Assembly (NCBI GenBank): GCA_009726095.1
Contig: WLMZ01000025.1
Coordinates: 1 to 34,599 of the forward strand
Length of the DNA stretch: 34,599 bases
Source of the DNA: Actinomycetota bacterium
GTDB taxonomy: Bacteria; Actinomycetota; Acidimicrobiia; Acidimicrobiales; Ilumatobacteraceae
Direction of reading: 5' to 3'
The position numbers and the translations under genes are program-made. The notes beneath the pieces were generated by a model, which saw only the letters and a list, made by a program, of their open reading frames with translations, was not told where the DNA came from and did no database searches. Below are positions 25,814 through 34,051 of this stretch, piece by piece. The stretch's first letter is position 1. Each line of letters opens with the position of its first letter.

Positions 25814-26480
25814 TCCCCTTGATTGCGTCGTTGATACCGGTTTCCGAGAGACACTGGTTGATGTCACGCGTGTTGAGCGAGCCATCAGGACTCTGGAACA
25901 CCGATGGATTGATCAGACCGATCTTGTCGGTCGTTGTTTCGATCGTCCAGCCGCGACCTTTGAGGCAGGTCTCGAGCTGCTTGAAGGCCTTGTTCCGTGT
26001 TTCGACCTCGGCCGGCGAGAGGTCTGCCCGGGTGGACTGCATCTCTTTCAGGATTTCGAGAATGTCGCTGCGCGCTGCGCAGGTGGTGACCACCTTGACG
26101 TACTCGGGGTCCTTGTACGCCGGGTTCTTGGGATCCTGCAGATTGCCCTGAATGGTGTATCCGGCATCCTCGATGCAGGACTTCAACTTGGCATAGGCGT
26201 CGAACAGCTTCAGTTCGGGCGGACGGTTGTCCACGTTCTGCGGCACGGTGTCGCCAGCGGGGACCGAGTCGCCGGGCTGGCCCGGTGCAACCGTGTCGCC
26301 GGGCGCGAGCGACGCCGGGGTCGTGGTGAGGGGGGCCATCTCGCTGCGCGCCTTGGCCACCTGCGCCGGGGTCATCACCTGCACGTCGTCGGCCGAGCGC
26401 ACCACGGCACTCGGGGTGGCGTCGCCACAGGCCGATACCGCAAGCGCGCAAACAACAATGCAAATCAGGCCGCCGCGCAT
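25806..26480 (-). CDS. Lipoprotein with duplicated cysteine motif, first gene of the ABC operon
   Basis: A 224-residue lipoprotein. The signal peptide ends in a lipobox V-S-A-C18. Residues about 50-85 are a P/T/G-rich spacer. The rest holds two copies of a unit: KLKSCIEDAGYTIQ ... TTCAARSDI and QLETCLKGRGWTIE ... NQCLSETGI. Each has C-x5-G-[YW]-T-I followed by a second cysteine 30-40 residues later, so two disulfides are likely. I do not recognise a named family. It shares an 8-base overlap with the adaptor gene, so it is probably a surface partner of the transporter. The ATG has TAAGGT 6 bases ahead. Confidence 0.85.
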   Translation of the reverse strand: MRGGLICIVVCALAVSACGDATPSAVVRSADDVQVMTPAQVAKARSEMAPLTTTPASLAPGDTVAPGQPGDSVPAGDTVPQNVDNRPPELKLFDAYAKLKSCIEDAGYTIQGNLQDPKNPAYKDPEYVKVVTTCAARSDILEILKEMQSTRADLSPAEVETRNKAFKQLETCLKGRGWTIETTTDKIGLINPSVFQSPDGSLNTRDINQCLSETGINDAIKGNG

Positions 26481-26486
26481 TCGCGA

Positions 26487-26492
26487 ACCTTA
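26487..26492 (-). promoter_or_regulatory. Leaderless -10 element (TAAGGT) of the ABC operon
   Basis: On the minus strand TAAGGT lies exactly 6 bases before the lipoprotein ATG. It is the only promoter seen for the four overlapping genes. Confidence 0.5.
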
Positions 26493-26575
26493 GTTGACAG
26501 AGTGCGCCAACCCATGACCGAGCGCACGGTTCGTCCGCACCGAAACATGCCGATGACGATTAGGGTCGGTCGGCG

Positions 26576-26605
26576 ATGACTGCGAACTCTCTGGACGTCG
26601 GGTGA
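26576..26605 (+). CDS. Possible 9-codon upstream ORF before rlmA
   Basis: ATG at 26576 opens MTANSLDVG and its TGA (26603-26605) overlaps the rlmA GTG start by four bases (GTGA). TAGGGT (26561-26566) lies 9 bases before this ATG. The ORF could be a leaderless leader peptide that hands ribosomes to rlmA. It is very short and may be chance. Confidence 0.3.
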   Translation: MTANSLDVG

Positions 26606-27420
26606 TCCCCGCGTACCGCTGCCCTCACTGTGGCCAGGGTCTCGTCGAGCACGAGCGCGACTTCCAGTGCGCAGCTGGTCATCGATTCGATCGGGCCAGG
26701 GAGGGCTACGTCAACCTGCTCCCCGGTGGACGCCTGAAGGGCAGGCCTGCCGGCGACGACGAATCAATGGTCCGGGCCCGCCGTACGGTGTTTGACGCCG
26801 GGCTGTACCACCCGATCATCGACGCGGTTGCAGCCGCCGTGGCAGCCGTGCAACCCGCCTGCATTCTCGACGCTGGCTGCGGCGAGGGCAGCTATCTGGC
26901 CAGGGCAACCGAGGTCACCGGGGCCAACGGCTGGGGCATCGACATCTCCAAATCGGCAGTGCGTCTTGCCGCTCGCCGCCACCCTGCGCACCACTATGCA
27001 GTGGCATCGAGCTACGCACTTCCGTTTGCCGATGGCACCTTTGCAGCGCTCATCAACGTGTTCTCCCCACGCGACTTCAGCGAGATGACCCGCGTGCTCG
27101 AACCGGGAGGCATCGCCGTGGTGGTCACGCCCGGCCCACACCACCTGGCCCAGCTGAAAGCGATCATCTACGACGATCCCCGCCAGCACACCGATCGCGC
27201 CGATGTACGCACCGGTCTCGACGAGCCCAATCCAGAACGGGTCGAGTCGGTCGGCTTCACCCTGCAGCTCGACGACCCCGTGCTTCGGCTGAGCCTGCTG
27301 GAAATGACCCCGTTCTGGTGGAGCACCGTGCCCGAGCGGCGCGAGACGATCGCGGCCACTCCCCTGACCGTCGATGTCGATGTGCGCCTGAGCGTGTACC
27401 GCAGGGCTGCGACCGCCTGA
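26602..27420 (+). CDS. rlmA: 23S rRNA (guanine-N1)-methyltransferase, RlmA type
   Basis: Methylates N1 of a guanine in hairpin 35 of 23S rRNA (G745 or G748). It has 272 residues. The N-terminal zinc site is C-x2-C...C-x3-H (YRCPHCGQGL, then DFQCAAGHRFDRAREGYVNLLP). The SAM motif is ILDAGCGEGSYLARA. FADGTFAALINVFSPRDFSEMTRVLEPGG and VVTPGPHHLAQLKAIIYD follow the RlmA pattern closely, as does the C-terminal LLEMTPFWW. The homologue TlrB gives tylosin resistance, so either housekeeping methylation or macrolide tolerance is possible. The GTG start at 26602 matches the family length; a tiny ORF overlaps it. Confidence 0.92.
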   Translation: MIPAYRCPHCGQGLVEHERDFQCAAGHRFDRAREGYVNLLPGGRLKGRPAGDDESMVRARRTVFDAGLYHPIIDAVAAAVAAVQPACILDAGCGEGSYLARATEVTGANGWGIDISKSAVRLAARRHPAHHYAVASSYALPFADGTFAALINVFSPRDFSEMTRVLEPGGIAVVVTPGPHHLAQLKAIIYDDPRQHTDRADVRTGLDEPNPERVESVGFTLQLDDPVLRLSLLEMTPFWWSTVPERRETIAATPLTVDVDVRLSVYRRAATA

Positions 27421-27441
27421 TCGTGGTTGTTGGTCGGATCC

Positions 27442-27458
27442 CGGCGTCTCAGACGCCG
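27442..27458. terminator. Hairpin between convergent rlmA and LLM genes
   Basis: CGGCGTC-TCA-GACGCCG, a 7-bp stem with a 3-base loop, covers the stop codon of the minus-strand LLM gene and lies 21 bases after the rlmA stop. It could act in both directions; there is no T-run. Confidence 0.5.
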
Positions 27459-28693
27459 TCGGTCGGCACGACAGCCTTGGCGACCGACGCCCGCACGATG
27501 GGGATTTCACCGTCGACGAGCGGCCGCATACGCACCTTGCGCGCAAGGGCTGCATCGATATAGGGCTGCAGTTCGGCCTGTTTGGCACGTTCGCGTTCGG
27601 CCTCGCCGGCATGGAACTCGTCCATGACCTCGGCGGCGAACAGCTCGAGCGAGGCACAGATGTCGCTGTGCTGGTTCTGGCCCGCCTGCTGGATGAAGAT
27701 GACCTGGTCTACACCGGCGGCCTGCATTCTGCGCAGGTGCCGGCGAGCGTCGTCGGGCGTGCCGATGGCACTGGCGTAGTCCTGACCCTTGGCGTGCGCC
27801 GCCGCCACCACCTGCTCGGTGATGTCGCCCCGCTGGGCCTGGAAGTCGGCCCACAGCGTGCTGCGACCGGGCACCGCATCGTGCGCCACCAGCGCGTTGA
27901 TGGCGTAGCGGAAGAACTCGAAACCCTCGAGCCCCTTGCGGATGGCATCGCCACGGTCGTCGTGAATGGAGAAACTGGTGACGAGCGCGATGTTGGCGTT
28001 GACCGTGTGCCCCAGGGGCACGCACTCCTCGCTGCGGATGATGTCGTAGTAGGTCTTCACCCAGAACTCGGCTTCATCAGGATCGACGAAGGAGAAGGCC
28101 AGCGCGCCGAGTCCAGCTCTTGCAGCCACCTCGATGGTGGACCGATTGGTGCACGCCATCCACATCGGCGGATGGGGCTTCTGCACGGGCTTGGGCACAA
28201 CATTGCGGCACGGCATCGAGAACGATGCGCCCTCGTAGCCGGGGTACGGCGACATGGTCATCATGTTCGCAATCTGCTCACCCGCCTCAAGGCTCATCGC
28301 CCGCTTCTCACGGGCAGGAATGCCGAACCCGCCCAGCTCGAGCCGTGTGGCACCTTCGCCAATGCCCAACTCCATGCGCCCGTGTGAGATGAGATCAAGG
28401 GTGGACACCACTTCAGCCGTACGCGCCGGATGGTTGTACCCGGCTGGGGTGTGGCGAATGCCATGACCGAGGCGGATGCGATCGGTACGAGCAGCTGCTG
28501 CGGCCAGGAACACCTCCGGCGCCGAGGAATGCGAGTACTCCTCGAGGAAGTGGTGCTCGACGACCCATGCGTTGTCGAATCCCAGACGATCGGCCAGCAC
28601 CACCTGGTCGAGCGCATCGCTGAAAAGTTGTTCCTCGTCGCCGTCGTGCCAAGGACGCGGCAGCTGATGCTCGTAGAACACACCAAACCTCAT
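27449..28693 (-). CDS. LLM class flavin-dependent oxidoreductase, LuxA-like
   Basis: Luciferase-like protein of 414 residues, unusually long at the C-terminus. Landmarks are MRFGVFYEHQLPRPW, ADRLGFDNAWVVEHHFLEEY (about 34-53), SSAPEVFLAAAAARTDRIRLGHGI, and STLDLISHGRMELGIGEGATR. The C-terminal 60 residues are charged (ERERAKQAELQPYIDAALARKVRMR). The start is ATG at 28693 with a strong GGGAGG ribosome site 5 bases ahead; the frame is open further but without family similarity. Substrate and flavin type are unknown. It is divergent from the GNAT gene. Confidence 0.82.
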   Translation of the reverse strand: MRFGVFYEHQLPRPWHDGDEEQLFSDALDQVVLADRLGFDNAWVVEHHFLEEYSHSSAPEVFLAAAAARTDRIRLGHGIRHTPAGYNHPARTAEVVSTLDLISHGRMELGIGEGATRLELGGFGIPAREKRAMSLEAGEQIANMMTMSPYPGYEGASFSMPCRNVVPKPVQKPHPPMWMACTNRSTIEVAARAGLGALAFSFVDPDEAEFWVKTYYDIIRSEECVPLGHTVNANIALVTSFSIHDDRGDAIRKGLEGFEFFRYAINALVAHDAVPGRSTLWADFQAQRGDITEQVVAAAHAKGQDYASAIGTPDDARRHLRRMQAAGVDQVIFIQQAGQNQHSDICASLELFAAEVMDEFHAGEAERERAKQAELQPYIDAALARKVRMRPLVDGEIPIVRASVAKAVVPTDGV

Positions 28694-28771
28694 CGCGACC
28701 TCCCGATACATTGGCAACTCACGGTCCAGCATGTTCGATCCGCCCGCCAGCCGTACCATCGGGAGCCTTTG

Positions 28772-29068
28772 ATGACCATCGAGATCACCGACAACAGCGT
28801 TCTGAGCCGCTATGAGATCACCGTCGACGGCGTCCTTGGCGGCTTTGCCGAATACCACGACGACGGCTCGTCCATCGTGTTCCCGCACACGCTCATCGAC
28901 CCCTCCATGCGCGGCAGGGGGCTGGCGGCGCAGTTGGTGCGACGGGCCCTCGACGACGCCAGCGCGGCCAACCGCACCGTGGTCGCGCAGTGCTGGTACG
29001 TCGCACAGTTCATCGACGAACACCCGGACTACGCCCACCTGCTCGCCCCCTCCCCGCCCCAGGCCTGA
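28772..29068 (+). CDS. Small GNAT-like N-acetyltransferase (YidJ/Acetyltransf_CG type)
   Basis: A 98-residue minimal acetyltransferase fold. The acetyl-CoA loop is MRGRGLAAQLVRRAL (46-60, R-x2-G-x-A). GVLGGFAEYHDDGSSIVFPHTLIDPSMRG matches the short GNAT group that has only the core strands, and CWYVAQFIDEHPDYAHLL closes it. Substrate unknown. The ATG has GGGAG ahead of it and TACCAT (28754-28759) 12 bases upstream. ATCGGGAG here and CTCCCGAT at 28700-28707 form an inverted pair because both divergent genes use the same ribosome site sequence. Confidence 0.85.
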   Translation: MTIEITDNSVLSRYEITVDGVLGGFAEYHDDGSSIVFPHTLIDPSMRGRGLAAQLVRRALDDASAANRTVVAQCWYVAQFIDEHPDYAHLLAPSPPQA

Positions 29069-29161
29069 GGCGCCGCGTCGGGCTCCGTTGATGACCCGCT
29101 TGTTGGTGTGCTCTAGCGTCTCGGCTGTCACGCATCGTCTGCCGACGGGAATGGGAACATC

Positions 29162-30391
29162 ATGGATCGCGAAGCTTGGATCATCGACGCCGTACGCTCG
29201 CCGCGCGGCAAGGGCAAAGAGACCGGTTCGCTACACAACGTGCATCCCCAGCGCATCCTCGCCCAGGTGCTCAATGCACTGCAGGCCCGCAACGGATTCG
29301 ACACCGCCGAGGTCGACGATGTCGTGATGGGCTGCGGCGCCGGAAGCGGCGACCACTCCATGGACATCGCCCGTATGGCTGCGCTCGATGCCGGCTGGTC
29401 GCTCGACGCCCCGGGCGTCACCCTCAACCGCTTCTGCGGCTCGGGCCAGCAGGCCGTCAACTTTGCAGCGATGGGCATCCTGTCGGGCTTCCAGGACATG
29501 GTGGTCGGCGGTGGGGTGGAATCGATGTCGCGCCCTGCGCCCATGCATGTCGACGGGTTCACTGCGAACAACGCCCACCTGCGCGAGCAGTACCCGATGG
29601 TCGCCCAGGGCATCTCGGCCGACCTCATCGCCTCCGTCGAGGGATTCACCCGCCAGGAGTGCGACCAGCTCGGCGTCGACAGTCAGAACCGTGCTCAGGC
29701 CGCTATCGCCGAGGGCCGCTTCGAGCGTTCGCTCGTGCCGATCTTCCACGACGACGGGACACTGGCCTTGGACCACGACGAGTTCCCCCGGCCCGGCACC
29801 ACCATCGACGATCTCGCCAAGCTCAGCCCCAGCTTCGAAGGCATGGGTGCCTATGTGCCCAAGGGCCAGGAGCTCACCATCGACCAGACCGCACTGCTCA
29901 GCTACCCGCAGGTCGCCAGCATCAACCATGTGCACCACGCCGGCAACTCATCGGGCGTCGTCGACGGTGCCTCAGCCGTGCTGGTCACCTCGCCCGACTA
30001 TGCACGCGCCCACGGCATGAAGCCGCGTGCCCGCATCATCATGACCGCGGTTGCCGGCACCGATCCCGTGATCATGCTCACCGCCCCCGGCCCGGCCGCC
30101 GAACGCTGCGTGAAGAAGGCGGGCATGACCTTCGGCGACATCGACCTGTTCGAGGTCAACGAGGCGTTCGCCGCTGTGGTGTTGAAGTTCCTGCGCGACA
30201 CCGGTGTCAGCTGGGACAAGGTCAACGTGAACGGTGGAGCGATGGTGCTCGGACATCCCATCGGCGCAACCGGCGCCATGCTGATCGGCACCCTGCTCGA
30301 CGAACTCGAGCGGCGCGATCTCTCCACCGGCCTGGTCACCATGTGTACCGGCGGCGGCATGGGCACGGCAACGATCATCGAGCGCATCTGA
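29162..30391 (+). CDS. Acetyl-CoA C-acyltransferase (thiolase II type)
   Basis: Thiolase of 409 residues, either degradative (FadA-like) or acetoacetyl-forming. The acyl-binding cysteine is C92 in NRFCGSGQQA. The other catalytic residues are H365 in LGHPIGATG and C395 in MCTGGGMG. NEAFAAV appears before the last third. The N-terminus IIDAVRSPRGKGKETGSLHNVHP is typical of the actinobacterial FadA branch that works with a multifunctional FadB partner, but no such partner is in the window. The ATG at 29162 has GGGAA ahead of it; TAGCGT (29115-29120) is a possible -10. Confidence 0.92.
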   Translation: MDREAWIIDAVRSPRGKGKETGSLHNVHPQRILAQVLNALQARNGFDTAEVDDVVMGCGAGSGDHSMDIARMAALDAGWSLDAPGVTLNRFCGSGQQAVNFAAMGILSGFQDMVVGGGVESMSRPAPMHVDGFTANNAHLREQYPMVAQGISADLIASVEGFTRQECDQLGVDSQNRAQAAIAEGRFERSLVPIFHDDGTLALDHDEFPRPGTTIDDLAKLSPSFEGMGAYVPKGQELTIDQTALLSYPQVASINHVHHAGNSSGVVDGASAVLVTSPDYARAHGMKPRARIIMTAVAGTDPVIMLTAPGPAAERCVKKAGMTFGDIDLFEVNEAFAAVVLKFLRDTGVSWDKVNVNGGAMVLGHPIGATGAMLIGTLLDELERRDLSTGLVTMCTGGGMGTATIIERI

Positions 30392-30412
30392 GCAGCAGAC
30401 CCTGTGATCGCT

Positions 30413-30424
30413 GCCGGTACCGGC
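30413..30424. terminator. Short palindrome between the convergent thiolase and helicase genes
   Basis: GCCGGTACCGGC is a perfect 12-bp palindrome two bases before the helicase stop. As RNA it gives at most a 4-bp stem, so it is a weak terminator candidate. Confidence 0.25.
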
Positions 30425-30425
30425 G

Positions 30426-32129
30426 CTACTCGGTGTAGCGCCGGACGGTGGCCTTCTTGCCCTTGATGGTGGTGCGCTTCAGGGCCTGGATCACATCGTC
30501 GATCGCACCCTCGGGCACACCGACGATGGCGAAATGCTCGGAGACCTTGATCGGGCCGATCTCGCGGCCGCTGAGGTTGGTCTCGTTGGCGATGGCACCC
30601 ACCAGATCGCCGGGGCGAACGCCGTCCTTGCGACCGGCGCCGATGTAGACGCGACCGGTGTCGCCACCCTCGAATCGGCCCGAACCGCTCATCTGGCCGC
30701 GCTCGGGACCGCCCCTTTCGGGACGACCCTTCTCGGGTCGGCCCTTGTCGGGTCGGCCCTTGTCGCGATCCATCCGCTGCGACGCATCAGGGATCTCTTT
30801 TTCGTCGATGACAGCGCCAGTGGCAGCATGCGCCAGCTTGATCGCTGCCAACGCGACATTGCGGAGATCGAATTCGCCGGCCAGCGCATCGACCACACCG
30901 CGGTAGTTCTCGAGGTCGTCGGACTGCAGCGATTCGCGCAGGGTTTCGAGCGTGAGCTCGATCTGGCGCGCACGCAGGTCGGCCACCGTCGGGACTTTCT
31001 CGATGGCGATCTTCTGCTTGGTCAGGCGTTCGATGTTGCCCAGCAGACGCTGCTCGCGTGGCTCGGCCAGGGTGATGGCCGTGCCCTCGCGCCCGGCGCG
31101 CCCGACGCGGCCGATGCGGTGCACATAGGACTCTGGCGCCGAGGGGACGTCGTAGTTGACCACATGGGTGAGTTGATCGATGTCGAGACCACGTGCTGCT
31201 ACATCGGTGGCCACCAGCAATTCGGTGGTACCGGCACGAAGACGCCCCATCACCCGGTCGCGCGATTCCTGGGTGAGACCACCATGCAGTGCCTCGGCCC
31301 GGTAGCCGCGACCGTTCATGGTCTCGGTGAGTTGATCCACCTCGGTACGCGTGCGGCAAAAGATGATGGCAGCCGTCGGCGCCTCGATGTCGAGAATACG
31401 CCCGAGGGCAGCGGGCTTGTGCGAGCGCTGCACCACATAGGCGGTCTGGCGAACCAGCGGTGCCTTACCCGGCTTGGTGTCGCCGAGTCCGATCTGGATC
31501 TTCAGTGGATCACGCAGGTGGCGCTTGGCGATGCCGTTGATGCGTGGCGGCAGCGTGGCCGAGAACATCACGGTCTGGCGGCTATCGGGTGTGCTCTTGA
31601 GGATCTCCTCGATGTCCTCGGCGAAGCCCATGTCGAGCATCTCGTCGGCTTCGTCGAGCACCACAATCTGGATGTTGGCCAACGGCAACGTGCCACGGGC
31701 GATGTGGTCCATGGCGCGCCCGGGCGTGGCCACCACCACGTGCACCCCCTGGCTCAGCGCCTGCAGCTGACGGCTGATGGGCTGGCCGCCGTAGATGGGC
31801 ACCACGCGGGCGCCGAGATCGCGACCGTACTTGTAGATGGCCTCGGACACCTGCACCGCGAGCTCGCGCGTGGGCACGAGGATGAGCGCGATCGGCTCGG
31901 CGCGTACGCCGCGCTCGGGGATGCGCTGCAGGATCGGGAGCGCAAAGGCTGCGGTCTTGCCGGTGCCCGTGGCAGCCTGACCAACGAGGTCGCGCCCTTC
32001 GAGTAATGGCGGAATGGTCTCGCGCTGGATCGGGGTGGGCTCTTCGTAACCAAGGGATGCGAGGGCACCCAACAGCTCTTTGCGAAGGCCGAGCTCGGCA
32101 AAGCCGGAAGGTTCGTCACTGGTATTCAC
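30426..32129 (-). CDS. DEAD-box ATP-dependent RNA helicase with DbpA-type RNA-binding domain
   Basis: A 567-residue helicase. Q motif: FAELGLRKELL...TPIQRETIP (10-40). Walker A: ATGTGKT (53-59). PTREL (86-90). DEAD (159-162). SAT (190-192). The second RecA domain has the IIFCRTRTEVDQL, ATDVAARGLDI and HRIGRVGRAGREG motifs. Residues about 445-475 are K-G-R-P-[DE] repeats. The C-terminal 80 residues (GRVYIGAGRKDGVRPGDLVGAI...) form a DbpA/CsdA RNA-binding domain. It belongs to the DeaD/CsdA group acting in ribosome assembly or RNA decay, often at low temperature. The start is GTG at 32129 with TATCGT 6 bases ahead. Confidence 0.94.
   Translation of the reverse strand: MNTSDEPSGFAELGLRKELLGALASLGYEEPTPIQRETIPPLLEGRDLVGQAATGTGKTAAFALPILQRIPERGVRAEPIALILVPTRELAVQVSEAIYKYGRDLGARVVPIYGGQPISRQLQALSQGVHVVVATPGRAMDHIARGTLPLANIQIVVLDEADEMLDMGFAEDIEEILKSTPDSRQTVMFSATLPPRINGIAKRHLRDPLKIQIGLGDTKPGKAPLVRQTAYVVQRSHKPAALGRILDIEAPTAAIIFCRTRTEVDQLTETMNGRGYRAEALHGGLTQESRDRVMGRLRAGTTELLVATDVAARGLDIDQLTHVVNYDVPSAPESYVHRIGRVGRAGREGTAITLAEPREQRLLGNIERLTKQKIAIEKVPTVADLRARQIELTLETLRESLQSDDLENYRGVVDALAGEFDLRNVALAAIKLAHAATGAVIDEKEIPDASQRMDRDKGRPDKGRPEKGRPERGGPERGQMSGSGRFEGGDTGRVYIGAGRKDGVRPGDLVGAIANETNLSGREIGPIKVSEHFAIVGVPEGAIDDVIQALKRTTIKGKKATVRRYTE
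30702..30761 (-). repeat. Four 15-base tandem repeats in the helicase linker
   Basis: Units start at 30702, 30717, 30732 and 30747 and encode the K-G-R-P-[DE] and R-G-G-P-E units of the basic linker before the RNA-binding domain. The last two units on the plus strand are almost identical, so the number of copies may vary. Confidence 0.8.
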
Positions 32130-32135
32130 GGCTCA

Positions 32136-32141
32136 ACGATA
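32136..32141 (-). promoter_or_regulatory. Leaderless -10 element (TATCGT) of the helicase gene
   Basis: On the minus strand TATCGT lies exactly 6 bases before the GTG at 32129. It supports the GTG as the true start of a leaderless message. Confidence 0.5.
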
Positions 32142-32205
32142 TTCGTTTGCCACCTGAAGCGGTGCGATAGGCCCTGCAGGGAGGCCACGCGGGTCCGGTC
32201 AGGTG

Positions 32206-33987
32206 TCACCACGACCCCGAGCTGCCACCACCACCACCGCCGCCGACGCTGCCCCCGGAGAACCCGGAGAACCCGCTGGAGCCCGAACTCGATGGTGCGG
32301 TACGCGCCGAGGACAGCACCGACGCCATGCTGTACACCAGCAGCGGGTTGCCGAGGCCCAGTTCACTGGCCGGTACGTTGCTGTTGGCCAGCGCTTTACC
32401 CCACGCCTCTGCAGCGCCCAACGACACGGCCCAGGCGCTGTACTCGCGCAGCAGGCCCTGCTTCCACGCCCACTCCACGTGCTTGCCCTCGCTGGCAATC
32501 AGGAAGCGTCGGAACGATTCGGTCCGCAGGGCAAGCGCCGACCCGGTGGCGCTCAACGCCGGCAACAGAGCGGCGTAGGCGATGAACGCGAACAGCATCG
32601 GCACAAGGAGACCGAATGCCAACGCCAGCGCAACCAGATGAAACGCCCCGAGCGCTGCCGACATCGCCGAAGCGCCGCCGAATACAACGATCGCGACGAT
32701 CACCACCAGCAACGCGGCGGACAGGCCACCTCCGCCGCCGCCAGCACTGGCCGGCAGTCGCTTCCACCACCCTGCGTTCGTGATGGCCTGCACCTGCTCG
32801 GCCTTCACGGTCTTCCATGTGGCTGCGAACTCCGGATCGTACCCACCGAGTTGCAACGTGTCGCGGCCCTGCAGGATGCGGTCGATGTGCGCTGCGCTGG
32901 TTGGGTCCAGCGAGGCCCGCTTGGGCCCGGAGCCCATCACCAACTTGCCGTCGAGCTTGTCGAGCGTGATGGCCTCGTGGGCCACCAGACCCGAGAACCA
33001 TGCCGACACCGTGCTGTCGTTGATCTGTTCTGTCAGCAGCACAGCACCCTGCCACGGCTGCACGCCCTTGGGCGGCACGAACTCGATGGTCGCCATCGCA
33101 GCCATGCGATCGTCGGCCACCAGCGACGTGGCAACCGTCGATGGCGTGCCGTCTGTGTTCGGTGCGGGCAATGTGCCATATGCGGCCTCGGCCGCTCCCC
33201 CGCTGAACACCTCGTTGCGACCCTTGCGCCGGTCGAGGAAGAACACCCCGGCCGCACCGGCCAGACCGATGGGCAGCAGGACCAGCGCCAGCAGCAGACG
33301 GTGATCGGCCCGTCGTGGCGGGAGTGGCGGTAGGGCGGGCATGGCCTCTGTCGCGCTGATGCTCTGGATGGCGCCGCCGATGGTCACGCCCTGACCGGCC
33401 TGCAGCGGCTCGAACACCACGCTGTAGGTAGAGCCGTCCGCGGCAAGCGCGCATCCACCCGTGGTCCCGGCCGAGCCGACGTTGCAGGTCGGGTCGGTCA
33501 GGGTCATGCCCGTCACGATCACCTCGAAACGGCCGGTCTCGAACTTCTCACCGGCAGCGATGATGTCCAGCGCCAGTTGCCCCGTGGACAGCCGGGCATC
33601 AGGCAGCGTGTAGGTGAGCACGTAGCGGTGTTGGCCGGTCACGGTGGAATTGGGGTCGCCCAGACGAAGACGCGTCTCGTTGCCGAGCTGGGTGACACCG
33701 ACTTCGGCATTGGCATCGGGCGACGACGCCGTGATGTCGGTGGGCTCGCCGAAGTCGTTGGGGATCAGCCGTTGATAGCCATGCCGCTTCGTGTACCCGA
33801 AATCCTCATCGACCACTTCTCGGATGCGCACGCCGTTCTCGCCGATGGGTTGCACGGTGATCTGCTTCGCATCGAAGCGTTCGGGCCGCAGACCACCGCC
33901 GATGATGCCGAGCAACGCCAGCGCCGAGCACCCGATGATGACGAGGGCGACCAGCACATGGCGCCATGGGGACATTCGACCGAGCAT
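32206..33987 (-). CDS. DUF2207 membrane protein with Gly/Ser-rich tail
   Basis: A 593-residue membrane protein of unknown function. A helix at about 11-30 is followed by an extracytoplasmic domain (about 35-228) with the DUF2207 pattern (VRIREVVDEDFGYTKRHGYQRLIP). A second helix lies at about 230-250, a cytoplasmic region follows to about 410, then two or three further helices (about 415-475). The C-terminus ends in a run of G and S and a final SSGSW, typical of this family. The start is ATG at 33987 (MLGRMSPWRH) or 33975. It is 64 bases from the methyltransferase stop, with a hairpin between. Confidence 0.85.
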   Translation of the reverse strand: MLGRMSPWRHVLVALVIIGCSALALLGIIGGGLRPERFDAKQITVQPIGENGVRIREVVDEDFGYTKRHGYQRLIPNDFGEPTDITASSPDANAEVGVTQLGNETRLRLGDPNSTVTGQHRYVLTYTLPDARLSTGQLALDIIAAGEKFETGRFEVIVTGMTLTDPTCNVGSAGTTGGCALAADGSTYSVVFEPLQAGQGVTIGGAIQSISATEAMPALPPLPPRRADHRLLLALVLLPIGLAGAAGVFFLDRRKGRNEVFSGGAAEAAYGTLPAPNTDGTPSTVATSLVADDRMAAMATIEFVPPKGVQPWQGAVLLTEQINDSTVSAWFSGLVAHEAITLDKLDGKLVMGSGPKRASLDPTSAAHIDRILQGRDTLQLGGYDPEFAATWKTVKAEQVQAITNAGWWKRLPASAGGGGGGLSAALLVVIVAIVVFGGASAMSAALGAFHLVALALAFGLLVPMLFAFIAYAALLPALSATGSALALRTESFRRFLIASEGKHVEWAWKQGLLREYSAWAVSLGAAEAWGKALANSNVPASELGLGNPLLVYSMASVLSSARTAPSSSGSSGFSGFSGGSVGGGGGGGSSGSW

Positions 33988-34021
33988 CCACCCAGTGTTG
34001 CCCAGCGACGGCACCGGAACC

Positions 34022-34041
34022 GGGCACCCCGGTCGGTGCCC
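34022..34041 (-). terminator. Hairpin after the methyltransferase gene
   Basis: GGGCACC-CCGGTC-GGTGCCC is a perfect 7-bp stem with a 6-base loop, 11 bases after the minus-strand methyltransferase stop. No T-run follows. Confidence 0.5.
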
Positions 34042-34051
34042 CCGCACCGGG

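Noticed and set aside
28700-28765. Inverted repeat CTCCCGAT/ATCGGGAG between the divergent LLM and GNAT genes as an operator.
   Set aside because: Each arm contains the ribosome site of its own gene, which explains the symmetry; the arms are 50 bases apart.
32170-32188. GGCCCTGCAGGGAGGCC between the helicase and DUF2207 genes as a terminator.
   Set aside because: The palindromic core has no loop and the outer pairs need bulges, so no stable hairpin is supported.
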